Below, piece by piece: positions 12,925 through 23,639 of a stretch of DNA of 64,000 nucleotides; the first letter of the stretch is position 1; each line of letters opens with the position of its first letter. Below the pieces are notes generated by a model that was not told the DNA's origin, did no database searches, and worked only from the letters and a program-made list of their open reading frames with translations. The position numbers were made by a program, and so were the translations under genes. Origin of the DNA: Ignelater luminosus (Eukaryota; Arthropoda; Insecta; Coleoptera; Elateridae); the NCBI GenBank assembly GCA_011009095.1, contig VTPC01002345.1:274563-338562 (forward strand), given 5' to 3'.

Positions 12925-14346
12925 AAAACGCCAAAAGATTAATTAATGGTAAAAATTTCAAAGCAGCAGTCTACTGCTGCTGTCTCAATGTATTTCATAA
13001 AAAACATTTTTTTACTCCCAAATAAACAGTATCGGCATGTTACGCCGCTGGTTATCGAAACCATAACTAATAGCCTCAAACATTAATCTTACACATATCC
13101 TGAATTTATTGGAATAGACTTGGTATTTTATTTCTGGAGTAATCAATATGCATCTTAAAAACTTACCTTGTTTAAAAATCACGAATTGCGAATTTGCGAT
13201 AGAACCACCCGAATTTCTGGACCCGCACATACGACCTTTGGCTACAATATGTAGAGGCAGTAAGTCGAATAGCGCGGTAATTTCATATTTATTAATTAAC
13301 AATTAATATTTCATAATGTGGTGCTGCTTGTTCAGTCAACAGCATACAGTGATCAGTTCTGTTAGTATTCTGATATTTTTCTTACTTTATATTCAGTTTT
13401 ACCACTGGAAAGGCCCTTCAGGAAGATTCTAGAGTGCCTTTGTCTCGGAGTATGTGTGAATCAGCAGTCTTGTTTGCAGTCTGGTTTAATTGACACTCAG
13501 CACGCTCACGTACCCATACTAGTTTTACTATGTGTTTTTCGTTGCTAATACAACAAAAATTATTATAGTAATGCACTCGTACATTCGTTTCCAATCATCT
13601 TTATAATAATCTCCTTCCTTCAGTTTGTATTCTCCACTTATTGGTCCTGCTTTTTTTACAATTAAGTGAAGAGATGACAGGACTTAAAGGGTTTCTATAG
13701 TAGTTTCCATCAACATCGTTGGCACTGCCTCGATCGTACCTAACAAGGTAGTCTATTGCTTCTTGCTTGCTTTATCTAGGTAATCCTAGGTGTTGATTTA
13801 ACTACCATACCGGCAAGCCCAAAAAGTTTTATGGCTTTTTATGTTGATTTTTTCCTAGTACGGCCTGAAAGTCAAGGTCCGACCTAGTATCATCTCCAGA
13901 TACATGATAATCTCGCACGGTCTCAAAAGATGCGTCATGAAAGTTAAGATCTTCTAAATCCAAAGTGGATCTTTGTGGGTAAAAGAGAAATCAGCTGTCT
14001 CGACAGTCTCTCCCTACTAATTACAACATCCTTCGACAAACCTTAGAAAGTCTTGCATCATTTTTAGAATATTGACACAAAAATTAAAAAGCTTTTACTG
14101 AAAAACCAAACGAAATATTCTATTTAGTTCTATAAATTTTATACGTGGTTTAAAATAAAGTTCAAGATCAATACTTCCCCTCTTGTAGTAACTGTTTATC
14201 AATCCCTTATCTCGTTGGAAATAAATATGTCGTTCCAGTCAAATTTCAATTTCTACTCTTGATGGTGCACAGCCATCTAAGTGTTAATTCTTCCATTTCA
14301 ATCACCCAGATAATTGTTACTCTCGCTTTTAGCAAACGCTTTGTTT
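12925..14346. other. Intergenic stretch with unassigned coding-like scraps
   Basis: No gene is supported. On the minus strand, about 13820-13985 stays open for over 50 codons (containing LDLEDLNFHDASFETVRDYH) and a second open piece lies near 13620-13760 (containing SANDVDGNYYRNPLSPVISS). Neither is recognised. A 75-base minus-strand segment, 13167-13241, is flanked by an AG acceptor and a strong CAAG|GTAAGT donor, but no partner exon was found. A small palindrome (GCAGCAGTCTACTGCTGC) lies near 12963. Confidence 0.35.
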
Positions 14347-14690
14347 GCTATCAACAGGGCTATCGGTAGGGCGAGCGGGCAGCCGCCCAAGGGCAGCCAC
14401 ATTTTTGGGGCAGCCAAAATTCAAAACCAGCAAAAAATTTTAATAATAAAATAATATTACAATGATTAAAAATATAAATAAAAATTATAAAAACTGTACA
14501 CTAAAGATAAGCTATACGGTGTAATAATTTATGGAAACTGACTACCAGCAACCAATAACCGTTGAATTTATTTGTTAAGCGCACTTTTCTCTCCCTTTAA
14601 GTAGGTATAGCTGGCAAAACTGTGGAATTATTAGAAGCACCGTAAACTAACATCTTGTAGTAAATTCTTTCTTTTATCCGAACATAAATG

Positions 14691-14760
14691 CAGTGGCGTA
14701 TCTAAGGGTGGCAGGCAGAGTACGTGCCCTGGGCGCCAATGGGAAGGGGCGCCATTTCAG
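14691..14760 (+). mobile_element. Second hAT terminus nested in the 14.4 kb element
   Basis: CAGTGGCGTATCTAAGGG followed by a GC-rich block with TGCCCTGGGCGCC is a typical hAT (Tip100-like) left end. It shares its first ten bases, CAGTGGCGTA, with both ends of the separate hAT element at 36461-40185. No matching right terminus or 8-bp duplication (expected CATAAATG) was seen before 15594, so this element has lost its right end. Confidence 0.6.
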
Positions 14761-14829
14761 AAATAATAAGATATGTGGAAGTCGATTTTGAAAAAAGAAA
14801 CCGTTTCTATCCTTCCTTGGTTTTATTCA

Positions 14830-15390
14830 GACGAACCTAAAAGATGCTAAGAACCTAGTTGAGACCATCTTGAACCAGTTAGAGAAGGATAAAATAGACT
14901 TGCAGAATAGTGCTGTGATAACGCTGCTGTGATGGCTGAACACAAAAGTGGTGTTCAGGAAAGAATAAATGTGATAACCATTCACTGAACTTGGTTGGTG
15001 TAGACGCAACTAAACAGGACGCAATAATGGTAACATTTTTTGAAACGATTTAAGCTCTTTACGTATTTTCTTCCTCGTCAACTCAACGCTGGGAAAAACT
15101 CAAAAACGCTGTGCCTACAGTTCTTAAGTCGGAATCTATAACAAGATGGAGTGCAAGGGTAGAAGCTGTGAAGCCCACAAATAAATACCTTGACGATGTA
15201 CTTCAAGTTCTCCTGGTCATGATGGACGGTACATATGAGACTAGTAAACTAAGAAGTGAAGCTAGACAGTTGTACAACCGTATGTTAAATCACGATTTTC
15301 TGACTAGGTTTTTCGGATAAAGTACTCATTCCTGTTGAACAGGTTCAAAAGAGACTGCAAGATCCGAGCATGGTAAAGGGTAAGAGATAC
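14830..15390 (+). pseudogene. hAT (ZMYM1-like) transposase fragment
   Basis: Pieces in order on the plus strand: DAKNLVETILNQLEKDKIDL (from 14843), then CDNAAVMAEHKSGVQERI, then HSLNLVGVDATKQDAIMVTF, then SSSTQRWEKLKNAVPTVLKS, SITRWSARVEAVK, and finally PVEQVQKRLQDPSM near 15335-15380. These follow the order of hAT transposases of the ZMYM1/DUF4371 kind (GQ.YDN.A.M.G...GVQ, HSLNLVG, FS.ST.RWE.LK, L..L..TRWS.R.EA, VQKRLQDP.M). At least one internal stop, several frame changes and missing N- and C-terminal parts show it is dead. It is unclear which of the two overlapping hAT elements it came from. Confidence 0.75.
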
Positions 15391-15602
15391 AAAGCCGGTT
15401 AAATGAGATAAAAGTTGCCGAGTCGAAGGGCCAGTTAACTGGTGTTGTTGTTTTCTTTTAAGAATGCATAGTCTACTAGAGAGCAATTCTAGTTACAGCC
15501 TAGCAGACAAAATGATTAGATCTAGATCTATTAGAATCTAGGGTAACCGAATAAATTTTGCCCAGGGGCGGCCAAAATCCTAGCGCCGGTCCTGGCTATC
15601 AA

Positions 15603-17726
15603 GTCCACCCACGTTTCAGTTCTTATAGTAATTGAAGATATATTCGGAATGATTTTTAAGAATCTTTGTAGTTCTGAATTAGTGGCACTAGGATTCGGAT
15701 TTAATGAACTTAGAACAGTGATCTAAAAATGGTTAAAGTTTTGCTGTAGTTAATTTCCAATATCTGTTGGTTACTTAGATGAAATTGCAGACATAATTCA
15801 AGTCTTCAGCTCATGAAAAGGCTACGCTTCAATGTTGAATCAATTCTTGCCTTGAAGAAACCGATTCACCTTTTGTGTCTTTGCCAAATCTGTGTCGCCA
15901 TCCATGGTTAAAAAAAAAGTCGTGGCAAAAGTTCTTTAATTCCTTACCTGTGTTACATTTCATATTTGAACTTTCAACTTGTGGTGGGTAATTAAACACC
16001 AACAAACTATCGAATTTAGAAGGAAATCAAGCCTATTTGTTCGGCTTCGTATACTCTAATGAGCAAAACGTCTAGGCAAACGAAATACTAAAACGTTTCA
16101 GCAAACTAATAGAAGTAGAAATCCGTGATCCATTGGGTGTTGGTATTTCAGCGAATCACCATGCATTAGTATGAACCGATTTCTAACAAATACAGCCAAT
16201 TACTTCTATTTTAATAAAAATTCAACAACAATTAGAAAACTAACGAACTCAAATGTCAAAACCTTCCACCACCATCTGCCAGTGCTCGCTATTTCGGTTC
16301 TTATTTAGTCTGCGATTTAATTTCGAGAATGGTTGTCTGCTCGATTCGCTGTTAGGTCAATCAAATTCCAGTTTGCCTTTTGCTAAACCTATTGAAAATG
16401 CAAAACCTAACAACAGTCCTTTTTATAGTAAATAGAAAAGTAAATCTTTGGTTTTACTTTTTAAATCAGACTACCGAAACGGTCTCAATATATAAAGAAC
16501 TTATCATAAATTAGATTATGTAAATAACGAAATGAGATACCATTGCTGGAGGTTATATTTTTCCTAATTTACATATCGACACTATGAACTGTAACCTTTT
16601 TATAATAACAAAAAAAAATAAAATTGTTTTTCAGAACCAGTTGCAGTTTCAAGAACATGTGTATTAAGTATAGATAGTTTCATAATCGAAAACAATTTTG
16701 TTTACCGTACAAAAATAGTATTTCACCTTTAACAAAAGTTATTTTTACTATTCTTGTTCGTGTAAATGATGAAGTGATTACTTTTACTTATTACACAACC
16801 CTCCTTGACTTTTAATACATACCTCGTGTATACTTTTCATACGGTCAATAAGCGGTATAGATCAGGACAATAAAAAGTTCCTAATAAACGTTATTATAAC
16901 TGTAAAACTTATAGTTGTATCAAAGAATTCTGTTTATGCTCCAATTGTATAAATTCAGTGTGAAGTTTTTTGATGATGGTGTTAATGGAATCGACAAATT
17001 TGATAGTATAGTTAGGTTATAAAACGGAATACAATAACAAAACTGTTTTTATTTGGCAGATTGGCTGCTATAGACATAAAAAACTACCCTGTTCTCATAA
17101 TAAAATATGTTATTTCACACTCGAATCGATTAAAATTATATTCAATTGTCAGTTGCGCATGAAAAACGCTACTCGTAATACGATACCACTATTGCGAGCC
17201 GTCAAAGTTAACGTTCTAGCGTGCTGAAAGAAGTTCAGAAGAATTACTTCTAATCGATTGGTTACGGTTGTGGTAAGAAACCGATTGTTCATTCTGGCAA
17301 TTGCCTTCGTTGAAATCCGAAAATTAATGATTTCCGAAGTTAATTAATCATGAACCATACAAAAACTCTATTTAATACCCAGTAGCATTTCTTCATAATA
17401 AAATATTTTTTTACATAAATCTATTATCTTTTTGTGACGTTGTAACAATAAATATGTAAAACCTAATTATTTGGTTCGTTTTAAAGGAATACCAGAATGA
17501 TCACAACAGAGAAACGTGCATTTTTTAGAAAATCAAAATAATATCAGACGTTCCTAATCTCGAGTCAAATGCTGGATATGTATAGTAAAAAATGACAACA
17601 ATTGCAAATAATGTTTAATATTATTAAGTTGTAAGACTCACGATGTTACTTAACATTTAATGTTGTGAACTTACGATGTAATATAAGCCTTGTTTTAAAA
17701 GACTGTTGCTTGACTGTCTATTATAT
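15603..17726. other. Intergenic DNA, no feature recognised
   Basis: AT-rich sequence with scattered short open frames and no recognisable domain, terminal repeat or splice-flanked exon. Confidence 0.4.
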
Positions 17727-18760
17727 CTAGCATAAAGTAAGAAATATAAGGGCGTTAAAGCGGTACGAGGAGTCTGCTAAAATACACAGTGCGTTCAAAT
17801 ACTGAAAAACTGTGGCATCATCTCCTGCATCATCCAAAGTTTTTGATTCGTCCGTAAACCATATTATTCCATTATATGGTAGAAATGGTTCAATATTGTT
17901 TTGAATCTTTTTGAAAATTTTTGTCTGTGTTACTTGCGTAGAATAATCCCAGCTCATGTCAAAGGCAACCTCGCCGATTCTCTTCCAAATTGAATAGTGA
18001 CATGAGTCTGTCATTTTTAGGTTTCCTGTGTTCTGGAGTTTGTACGAGAATCTTCTTGTTTGTTTTCGTATCGGGATATTTTCATTGTCACTGTAGCAGT
18101 CGTTGTCATGGTTCTTGTTAGTTATCCCCAAACAAATCAGTCTTTGAATCTTGACTAGTTTGATTATAGTGTTTGTAGCGTCTCAAGCCGACAAAGCAAA
18201 GTTGGATTGTGTTAACGCGGGTATAACCACCCTTGTGTAAGGAATTTACTAGGGCTGGGTTGCACAAAGCTTTGTTAAATGCTTGATCAATGGATCGACC
18301 ATTTGATCAACTGATTAACCAATCAGAAGTAGTGGAATATTAAGACTTATCCAATCAAATCGGCTAATCAGCTGATCAATTTTATCAGTGATCAAATTAT
18401 TTTTGTACAACCAAGCTTAGGTCTGAGTCTTCAAGTTTCTCCATACGTTCCTCTTACTACCATTAAGATGGTAGACGCCTTTTTCGCTAGTTTGGCAGTG
18501 TGTTGGTTCCAGAGTAGTCTAAAGTTTAAAATTACTGCAAAATACTTAAACTTCCCCGACACTGTCAGTTCAGCACTATGCATTCCCTATCCTATTGCAG
18601 TTTACTGAGGGTTAATCGAGAGACCCTTGCTCACCGCCTAGTCTGCTGCTATATTCAGCAACATTTCGTTTCTTAATTGTCGTTGCTAATTTGCCCTGTA
18701 CTATAATGATGATGTCCCGTTGTAGATATTCACTTACTACTTTGGCTTCTTAAGGTCGAG
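17727..18760 (-). mobile_element. I-group LINE fossil: end of reverse transcriptase plus RNase H start
   Basis: Minus-strand pieces, in order: RDIIIIVQGKLATTI (near 18720, corresponding to the YADD region, here without the YADD), LSINPQ and SGKFKYFAVILNFRLLWNQ (18500-18620; family KYLGV.LD..L.W), YGETxRLRPK (family FGKTWGLRPK), then KLVKIQRLICLGIT (about 18135; family ..KLQRLACL.ITG). The 134-codon open frame 17727-18131 follows with RFSYKLQNTGNLK and ends with WFTDESKTLDDAGD, matching the YTDGSKT..G.G start of the LINE-type RNase H domain. This order fits R1/I-superfamily elements. Stops, frame changes and a nested MITE show it is dead and truncated at both ends. Confidence 0.75.
18254..18416. 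mobile_element. Small palindromic MITE inside the LINE fossil
   Basis: The segment begins GCTGGGTTGCACAAAG and ends, reversed, GCTTGGTTGTACAAAA. The inner parts are also partly inverted, built from TGATCAA/TTGATCA motifs, so most of the 163 bp can fold on itself. LINE reading resumes on both sides (RLRPK before it, YTRVNTIQLC after it on the minus strand), which shows that it inserted into the older LINE copy. It has no coding capacity. The GGTTGCAC end is common among insect MITEs; its parent superfamily is not determined here. Confidence 0.6.
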
Positions 18761-19679
18761 TATATTTTCTGCTTTTGAGCATGCCCAAACAAAAAACCAC
18801 GAGTATTTTTGTTTTCTATGTCTGTGATTAGAAGCGATTAAATCTATAACTACCGATTGATATTTTATATTTTCAATGAAGGATGTTTGTGATATTTAAA
18901 TGTTACTTTGGTGAACTCAATCGGACAGTAATAATTACTGCAAGGGAGGTATTATCCAAGCGTCCTTTCCTTTTATCTTGAGTTTTCCTAGTCTTCTACC
19001 TGGTTTAAGGCTTCTCAACCAGCACGTCCCTTTAAAGTGTATATCCAGCAGTTCTTTCTTACAGATTTTAAGCATGAAAGACACAAGATTGATCGATGCA
19101 TTGAATCTTCATGATTTAAGTATAAATACTACCATCTTTTTGGCATGTAGCCTATAGCTAGTCTTGCTCTAACGAGTCTACTTAATAGGATACACATTCA
19201 GGGTCGTAGCTGGCGGGCGGATAGTGCGTGTCTAACACGCGAGCGGAGATAGTTGATCAGGCTGCTAATGCAAAAGTGAAGCGAGTACCTTTGTAAAAGA
19301 TTTTACTAGTAATAACTTTCACGCAAATTCTGTGTGATTTATTGGAATACCTAATTATTTATTCTTTAATTTTTAAATTTAAGACGTTTTTTTTACTTTT
19401 CCAAAGAAGGTAGTAAAACAACGGTAAATATTTACATTATACAGGTGTAGAATTGGTTCATCAATCATACGAATTTAACAGTGAATAGTTAACGTAACTG
19501 AAATGCCCAATTATTGCTTTGCAATTATTTTAGAACGAAAGGATACATTGGGTGTTTGTAGACAAAAGAAAACTTAGTGCACCTGTACAAGTGTACAGCG
19601 CCCCAAAAAATACAATGGACAGAGCTAAGTGCCAGTTGCGTAGGCAACCCATTCTACAACACCACCATTACTTTCAAGC
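18761..19679. other. Intergenic DNA with one hAT-like end motif and a GC-rich hairpin
   Basis: CAGGGTCGTAGCTGGCGGG at 19199 resembles a hAT terminus but no partner end was found. Just inside it, GCGTGT-CTA-ACACGC (19225-19239) is a perfect 6-bp stem. Nothing else is recognised. Confidence 0.35.
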
Positions 19680-20436
19680 AATTCAAGCCAAGACAGGTTC
19701 TCTGCAAAGCGCCTGTCGCAATTAGTTCCGTTTCATTTTCAGTTTTTAAATAAACTTTAGACATGAAAGCTAAATATGTGTATGCATCCTTTTCAAGGAA
19801 TGAATAACACACTTTTCGACAATTAAATAGGAATGTTGTGATATTGTTTAACAGAAAATGACCCAAGAAGAGGAATGGGTATTTTGTTAATAAGTTTTAT
19901 TTCTTTACATTTGTAACTTATTTAAATAAATAAAATTGCTAAGCTTAAGATGGTATTAAATTTAAGCTCAGCTTCTGCAGGTTATTAGTAAATCTTGATA
20001 TACTTTGACAAAAAGTGCTAAAAATAAATCACGAATTGCTGGCAGAAGGAAAACGCTCTCTCAGAATTAAGCACAATATTTCTCTATGGGTTTTATAATA
20101 CTCTTCTTTTAGGACTTTAAGTTAATGCTTAAAATTAATGCCTTCTTCACTTAAACTTTCTGGAAGTTAATTGACAATACAATCTAACGATTAGTGTTAA
20201 TTAGAAAATTTTCTAATACACACAACCTTTTGGACCAATTTAATAATTTATTGTTAACTTAAGTCTTAACTGTATTCCTTCCTTGAAAATAATGCACACA
20301 AATGTTTAGCTTTCACGTCTAAAATTTATTTAAAAACCGAAAATATTATAATCTCGGGGATCGCTTAGGTAAAGATTCAATGATGCGGACCTAATTGCGA
20401 TAGGCGCCCTGCAGAGAACCTGCCTTAGAATTGGTT
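19680..20436. repeat. Imperfect inverted repeat of unknown family
   Basis: The left arm (about 19680-19805) and the right arm (about 20270-20436) are reverse complements in several blocks: CAGGTTCTCTGCAAAGCGCC against GGCGCCCTGCAGAGAACCTG, CTTTAGACATGAAAGCTAAA against TTTAGCTTTCACGTCTAAAA, and CCTTTTCAAGGAATG against TTCCTTCCTTGAAAA. The right arm carries an extra block of about 45 bp. A 70-codon minus-strand open frame over the left arm is not recognised. Two copies of an unnamed repeat in opposite orientation or a foldback transposon would explain it. Confidence 0.6.
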
Positions 20437-23150
20437 ATAGCCCTGTCCATTCTCTTTTTTGGAGCAAACTACATGTTATTTGTGTTATTTTCATTTTTCC
20501 GAAACCGGGAAAAAATTAAAACAGTAATTTTTGCAAACTTCTTACGATGCTTGAAGCAATTCTACACCTTGTACACTAAAGTTTTGCAAAATGTTAAATA
20601 TCTTGCAAAAAAAAGCGAATACATTGGGTGGGCGAGGGGCGCTAATATATGTTTCATCACGCAGTGTCACCAGAAGAATTCTTTTGGGGTTTGGAGATTT
20701 GCAAAATTTAAATTGGATTTTTTGTTATGAGTTTACTCTTTAAAATTATCTGAATTCGTCGTTGCAGGAGATTTAACCCTGATTTCCCGAATCGCGTTAG
20801 GTTAATAACAACCACAAAGGTTGTAGATTGAATTGAAAACGAATTGCAAAGGGGAATGTTAAAGAATTTCAAGAGTTTAGTATAATTAAAGTTCATTTTT
20901 GTAAGTGCAAAGTAGAGCTACACGTTATATAGGTTGCTGCTTTCATGTGGAGACAATTTCTTGGTAAAGTTCAATTTTTAAATATAGACCCGTTTAGGAT
21001 TAAGTGCCTTAGTGTACAGTTCTAGTTAAGAAATTACCGTTGTCTGTAGTAGAAGTAAGGGAATCTGCACACTGCATGACGGTCGTCGAGAAAGCTCCAA
21101 TTAGAAATTATTTTTATGTTAAACGATTTCATTTGTTTATTTCATCTGCATATTAGCTGAAACGCTTGACATGTTAAGCTGTAAACAACAACATTTAAAT
21201 GTATCAAATCCTTTTTTATTTCTTTTTGCAACTTATTTTATTTTACTTATATTGCAAACCGTGGTGGGTTAACACTTGGCAGGCAGGTAACCGTTTTATA
21301 ATACTTTTACCTGCATCTTTTATCTTTCTAAACATAAATGAATAGGAAATGGATGCATACAGCAACACAACTAACGAGTACACATTTATGGCTGGCATAA
21401 TATAGAAAGCATGGGCTAAAGGGAAATAGAAGATTTAAAATTTTGGTGGACTTATGCAGTCTGGATAATTCTAAACGAGTCTAAATTCAAAAATTGAACT
21501 GTACTCCGGTAATGCACAATTTGAAAAATCAATCCTACGTCTATTGCTATTCAGACTTCGAGCGACCGTATGACTTTCATTGTGAAAACAAGGCTGGAGG
21601 CTCCTCTTCGACCAAGAAAGAGAATTTTAGCAAAGGTGGAGATGAAGATGGACCAAGAGATAAGAATGAAACAAGAGTTAATCAAATCTGTGGAAACTAC
21701 TGCTACTAACTGCTAAATGCTAGTAAGAACAGTCGAATCCAAACTTTGAGCCTTTCCGATGGGAATCTAGAGCTTTAATTGTTCAGTCAAGCCGCTTAGC
21801 TCGTGTATTGGATGAATAAAAAGATAAAGACCAAAACAAGAATTTTTGAAGGTCTTAGTTATATAAAAAGGAATGTTTTTAACATCTTCCTTTGAAGATT
21901 AATTTAAAGCGTCATGCTATTGTTAAACATTGTCACTGGTTAGCTGGATATTTACAAAAACAAAATCAGAATCAAAAAGTTAATGTAGCGTTGGTATTAT
22001 TGGATTTTCAATTTTTATTTTGCATTTTTAATTTTTCTAAATAATTAATGTCTAGATGTTGTACAGTAGCGCGTATTTATTGTAACAATTTTCCCTTTAA
22101 TATAAAACGATCCGACACTCCACTATTCCATTATGGCATGTTTATTTAACCAAGATAAAATTATCTTTAGCCAATTACTAAAGCGCCTTCTAAAACAATA
22201 AAAGATTTATTAGAGAGACAATAAACTATAAACTTTTTGTTTCGAATATTTTATAGTCTCTTGTTTTATTGAACAATTAGTTTTACAGCACATCAAGCAC
22301 GTGTGTGGTATAGTGTGGTTCCGAGATAATGATTAGCAAACAACGGTGATCTTTTCTTTGTCATTACGTTGCACGGTTAATATAAATCAATGCAAAAAGC
22401 AAGAATGTCAAGTGGTACGTACACTACATGTTGGTAATTTTTGTTCTAATTTGCATTTCATAGCTGTGGGCTTGGCTGAACAAGTCCGCTGGGTGTTGAT
22501 TAACATGACTAATGATTCCATTGTAAGGGCCCAAAGCATAACAAAAGCTCCTTATTTCAGTCGCGACGTCCGACGACTGTAATAATTTGCAATTTAAAGA
22601 TATTTTTAAATGTATAATGTAAATATATAGTATCTGCTTTCAATTTGTAAATAATGGCAATATATAATTTATAAATGCAAATTCTAGAGTCGTAAACTTA
22701 AAAAACGCTTTTAATGAAGATGTTGATCACTTGATAATATGCAGTATTCTTTTTCATTAGTTATTACAGCAAATTTAGTTCAGCCGTGTAATTTCAAATA
22801 ATTATTATTGTTGGCAATTTTGAATATACAGAGTAACAAAAAAATTAGTTGAGATGCTGAATTAAACAACATTCTGAGAGCCATGAATGTTGGAAAAAAC
22901 GGAATTAGCTGAAATGAAACAAATAAACTTATCATAGAAAAGTTGTTATAGAAACAAAAAAAAAATAGAGTTGCTAACCTTCAGTTATTAAACCCGATGC
23001 TTTTGATAGAAAAACCGGCGAGTTCTTTGAAAAGGTATCTTTTTGCTTGAATGTGAAATTAACTATGTACTCGTTTTTTTTCAGTTTTCTTGAGAAAAAC
23101 ACGATTTGTTAACTTCGTTTAAAACAGGCGCAGATTTGTTTATGCTGCTT
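20437..23150. other. Intergenic DNA, no supported gene
   Basis: Short open frames at 20431-20730, 21494-21709 and 22346-22582 are not recognised and lack matching splice signals. The 21494 frame is rich in charged residues with a GGSSSTKKENFSKGGDEDGP stretch but has no known match by eye. The 22346 frame has low support. No transposon ends were seen. Confidence 0.35.
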
Positions 23151-23212
23151 AATGCTTAAATAATATGTTCAAGGAAACTAGAAACGGTGAAACTGTCCAT
23201 TAATAATATAGA

Positions 23213-23481
23213 ATGAGCAGTGCTCGTCTCCCAGAATACTCACGAGGAACATTTTCGACGAATTCATCGTACAGGGTAAGTTTGCTATTTTATTCCCAAA
23301 ATTGTATTGTGTGGCTTGATCACTATTTATTTTTTAGTTGCAGGATTTGCCACTTCTTCATCGTATAACGAAGGTTACGCAAAATTATCATCAAAGACCA
23401 TGTTTAGTGCTGCACGTTGAACCAGCTCGTTCTATTGATCGCAATTTTGCTTTTTTATTTCAACAGTACTTAAACATTTAG
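23213..23481 (+). CDS. Candidate small two-exon gene, 66 residues, function unknown
   Basis: Exon 1 runs from ATG 23213 to 23275 (21 codons, MSSARLPEYSRGTFSTNSSY then R) and ends at a perfect AGG|GTAAGT donor. The 68-base intron ends in a T-rich tract and TTGCAG at 23343. Exon 2 (23344-23481) stays open in phase 0 for 45 codons (start DLPLLHRITKVTQNYHQRPC, then LVLHVEPARSIDRN) to a TAG. In-frame TAA codons lie just before the ATG, which fixes the start if no upstream exon exists. AATAAA follows at 23621-23626, about 140 bases after the stop. The product is short and basic, has no signal peptide or membrane segment, and is not recognised. The agreement of splice sites, phase, length and poly(A) signal is the evidence. 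It could instead be the last two exons of a longer gene or a chance structure. Confidence 0.45.
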
Positions 23482-23620
23482 TAAATCAATGTTGCTAAAA
23501 GATTAGAAATTCGTGGAAGTTGAATAACCCAAAAATCTCCACACAATTGTATGTTTATTGGATAATATTTCTCTTTATTGAGACACTTTTCTTCAATCCA
23601 TTATGATTGTATTTCAAATC

Positions 23621-23626
23621 AATAAA
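23621..23626 (+). terminator. Poly(A) signal AATAAA after the candidate small gene
   Basis: A consensus AATAAA lies 140 bases downstream of the TAG at 23481, followed within about 40 bases by mixed A/T-rich sequence. It fits 3' end formation for the candidate gene, although this hexamer is frequent by chance in AT-rich DNA. Confidence 0.35.
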
Positions 23627-23639
23627 TGTACGAGTACAT

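Larger units (their letters stand above)
14355..15594 (+). mobile_element. hAT element with perfect 8-bp target duplication
   Basis: GCTATCAA occurs immediately outside both ends (14347-14354 and 15595-15602), an 8-bp target duplication as made by hAT transposases. The left end reads CAGGGCTATCGGTAGGGCGA and the right end, reversed, CAGGACCGGCGCTAGG. Both continue into a GGC(A)GCCGCCC-like block, giving imperfect, GC-rich terminal inverted repeats. The unit is 1240 bp, shorter than a full hAT, and carries only a broken transposase. A second hAT-type terminus (CAGTGGCGTATCTAAGGG at 14691) lies inside it, so it is composite: another hAT fragment seems to have landed in it, or the reverse. Confidence 0.83.

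Noticed and set aside
13620-13985. Two long minus-strand open pieces (SANDVDGNYYRNPLSPVISS; LDLEDLNFHDASFETVRDYH)
   Set aside because: They read like protein but match no family I know, have no start codon and no clear splice partners.
21440-21500. Possible Tc1 DESKF-type motif (ILNESKFKN)
   Set aside because: Single short motif without the HGG, QQDN or PDLNP motifs that support the other Tc1 copies.
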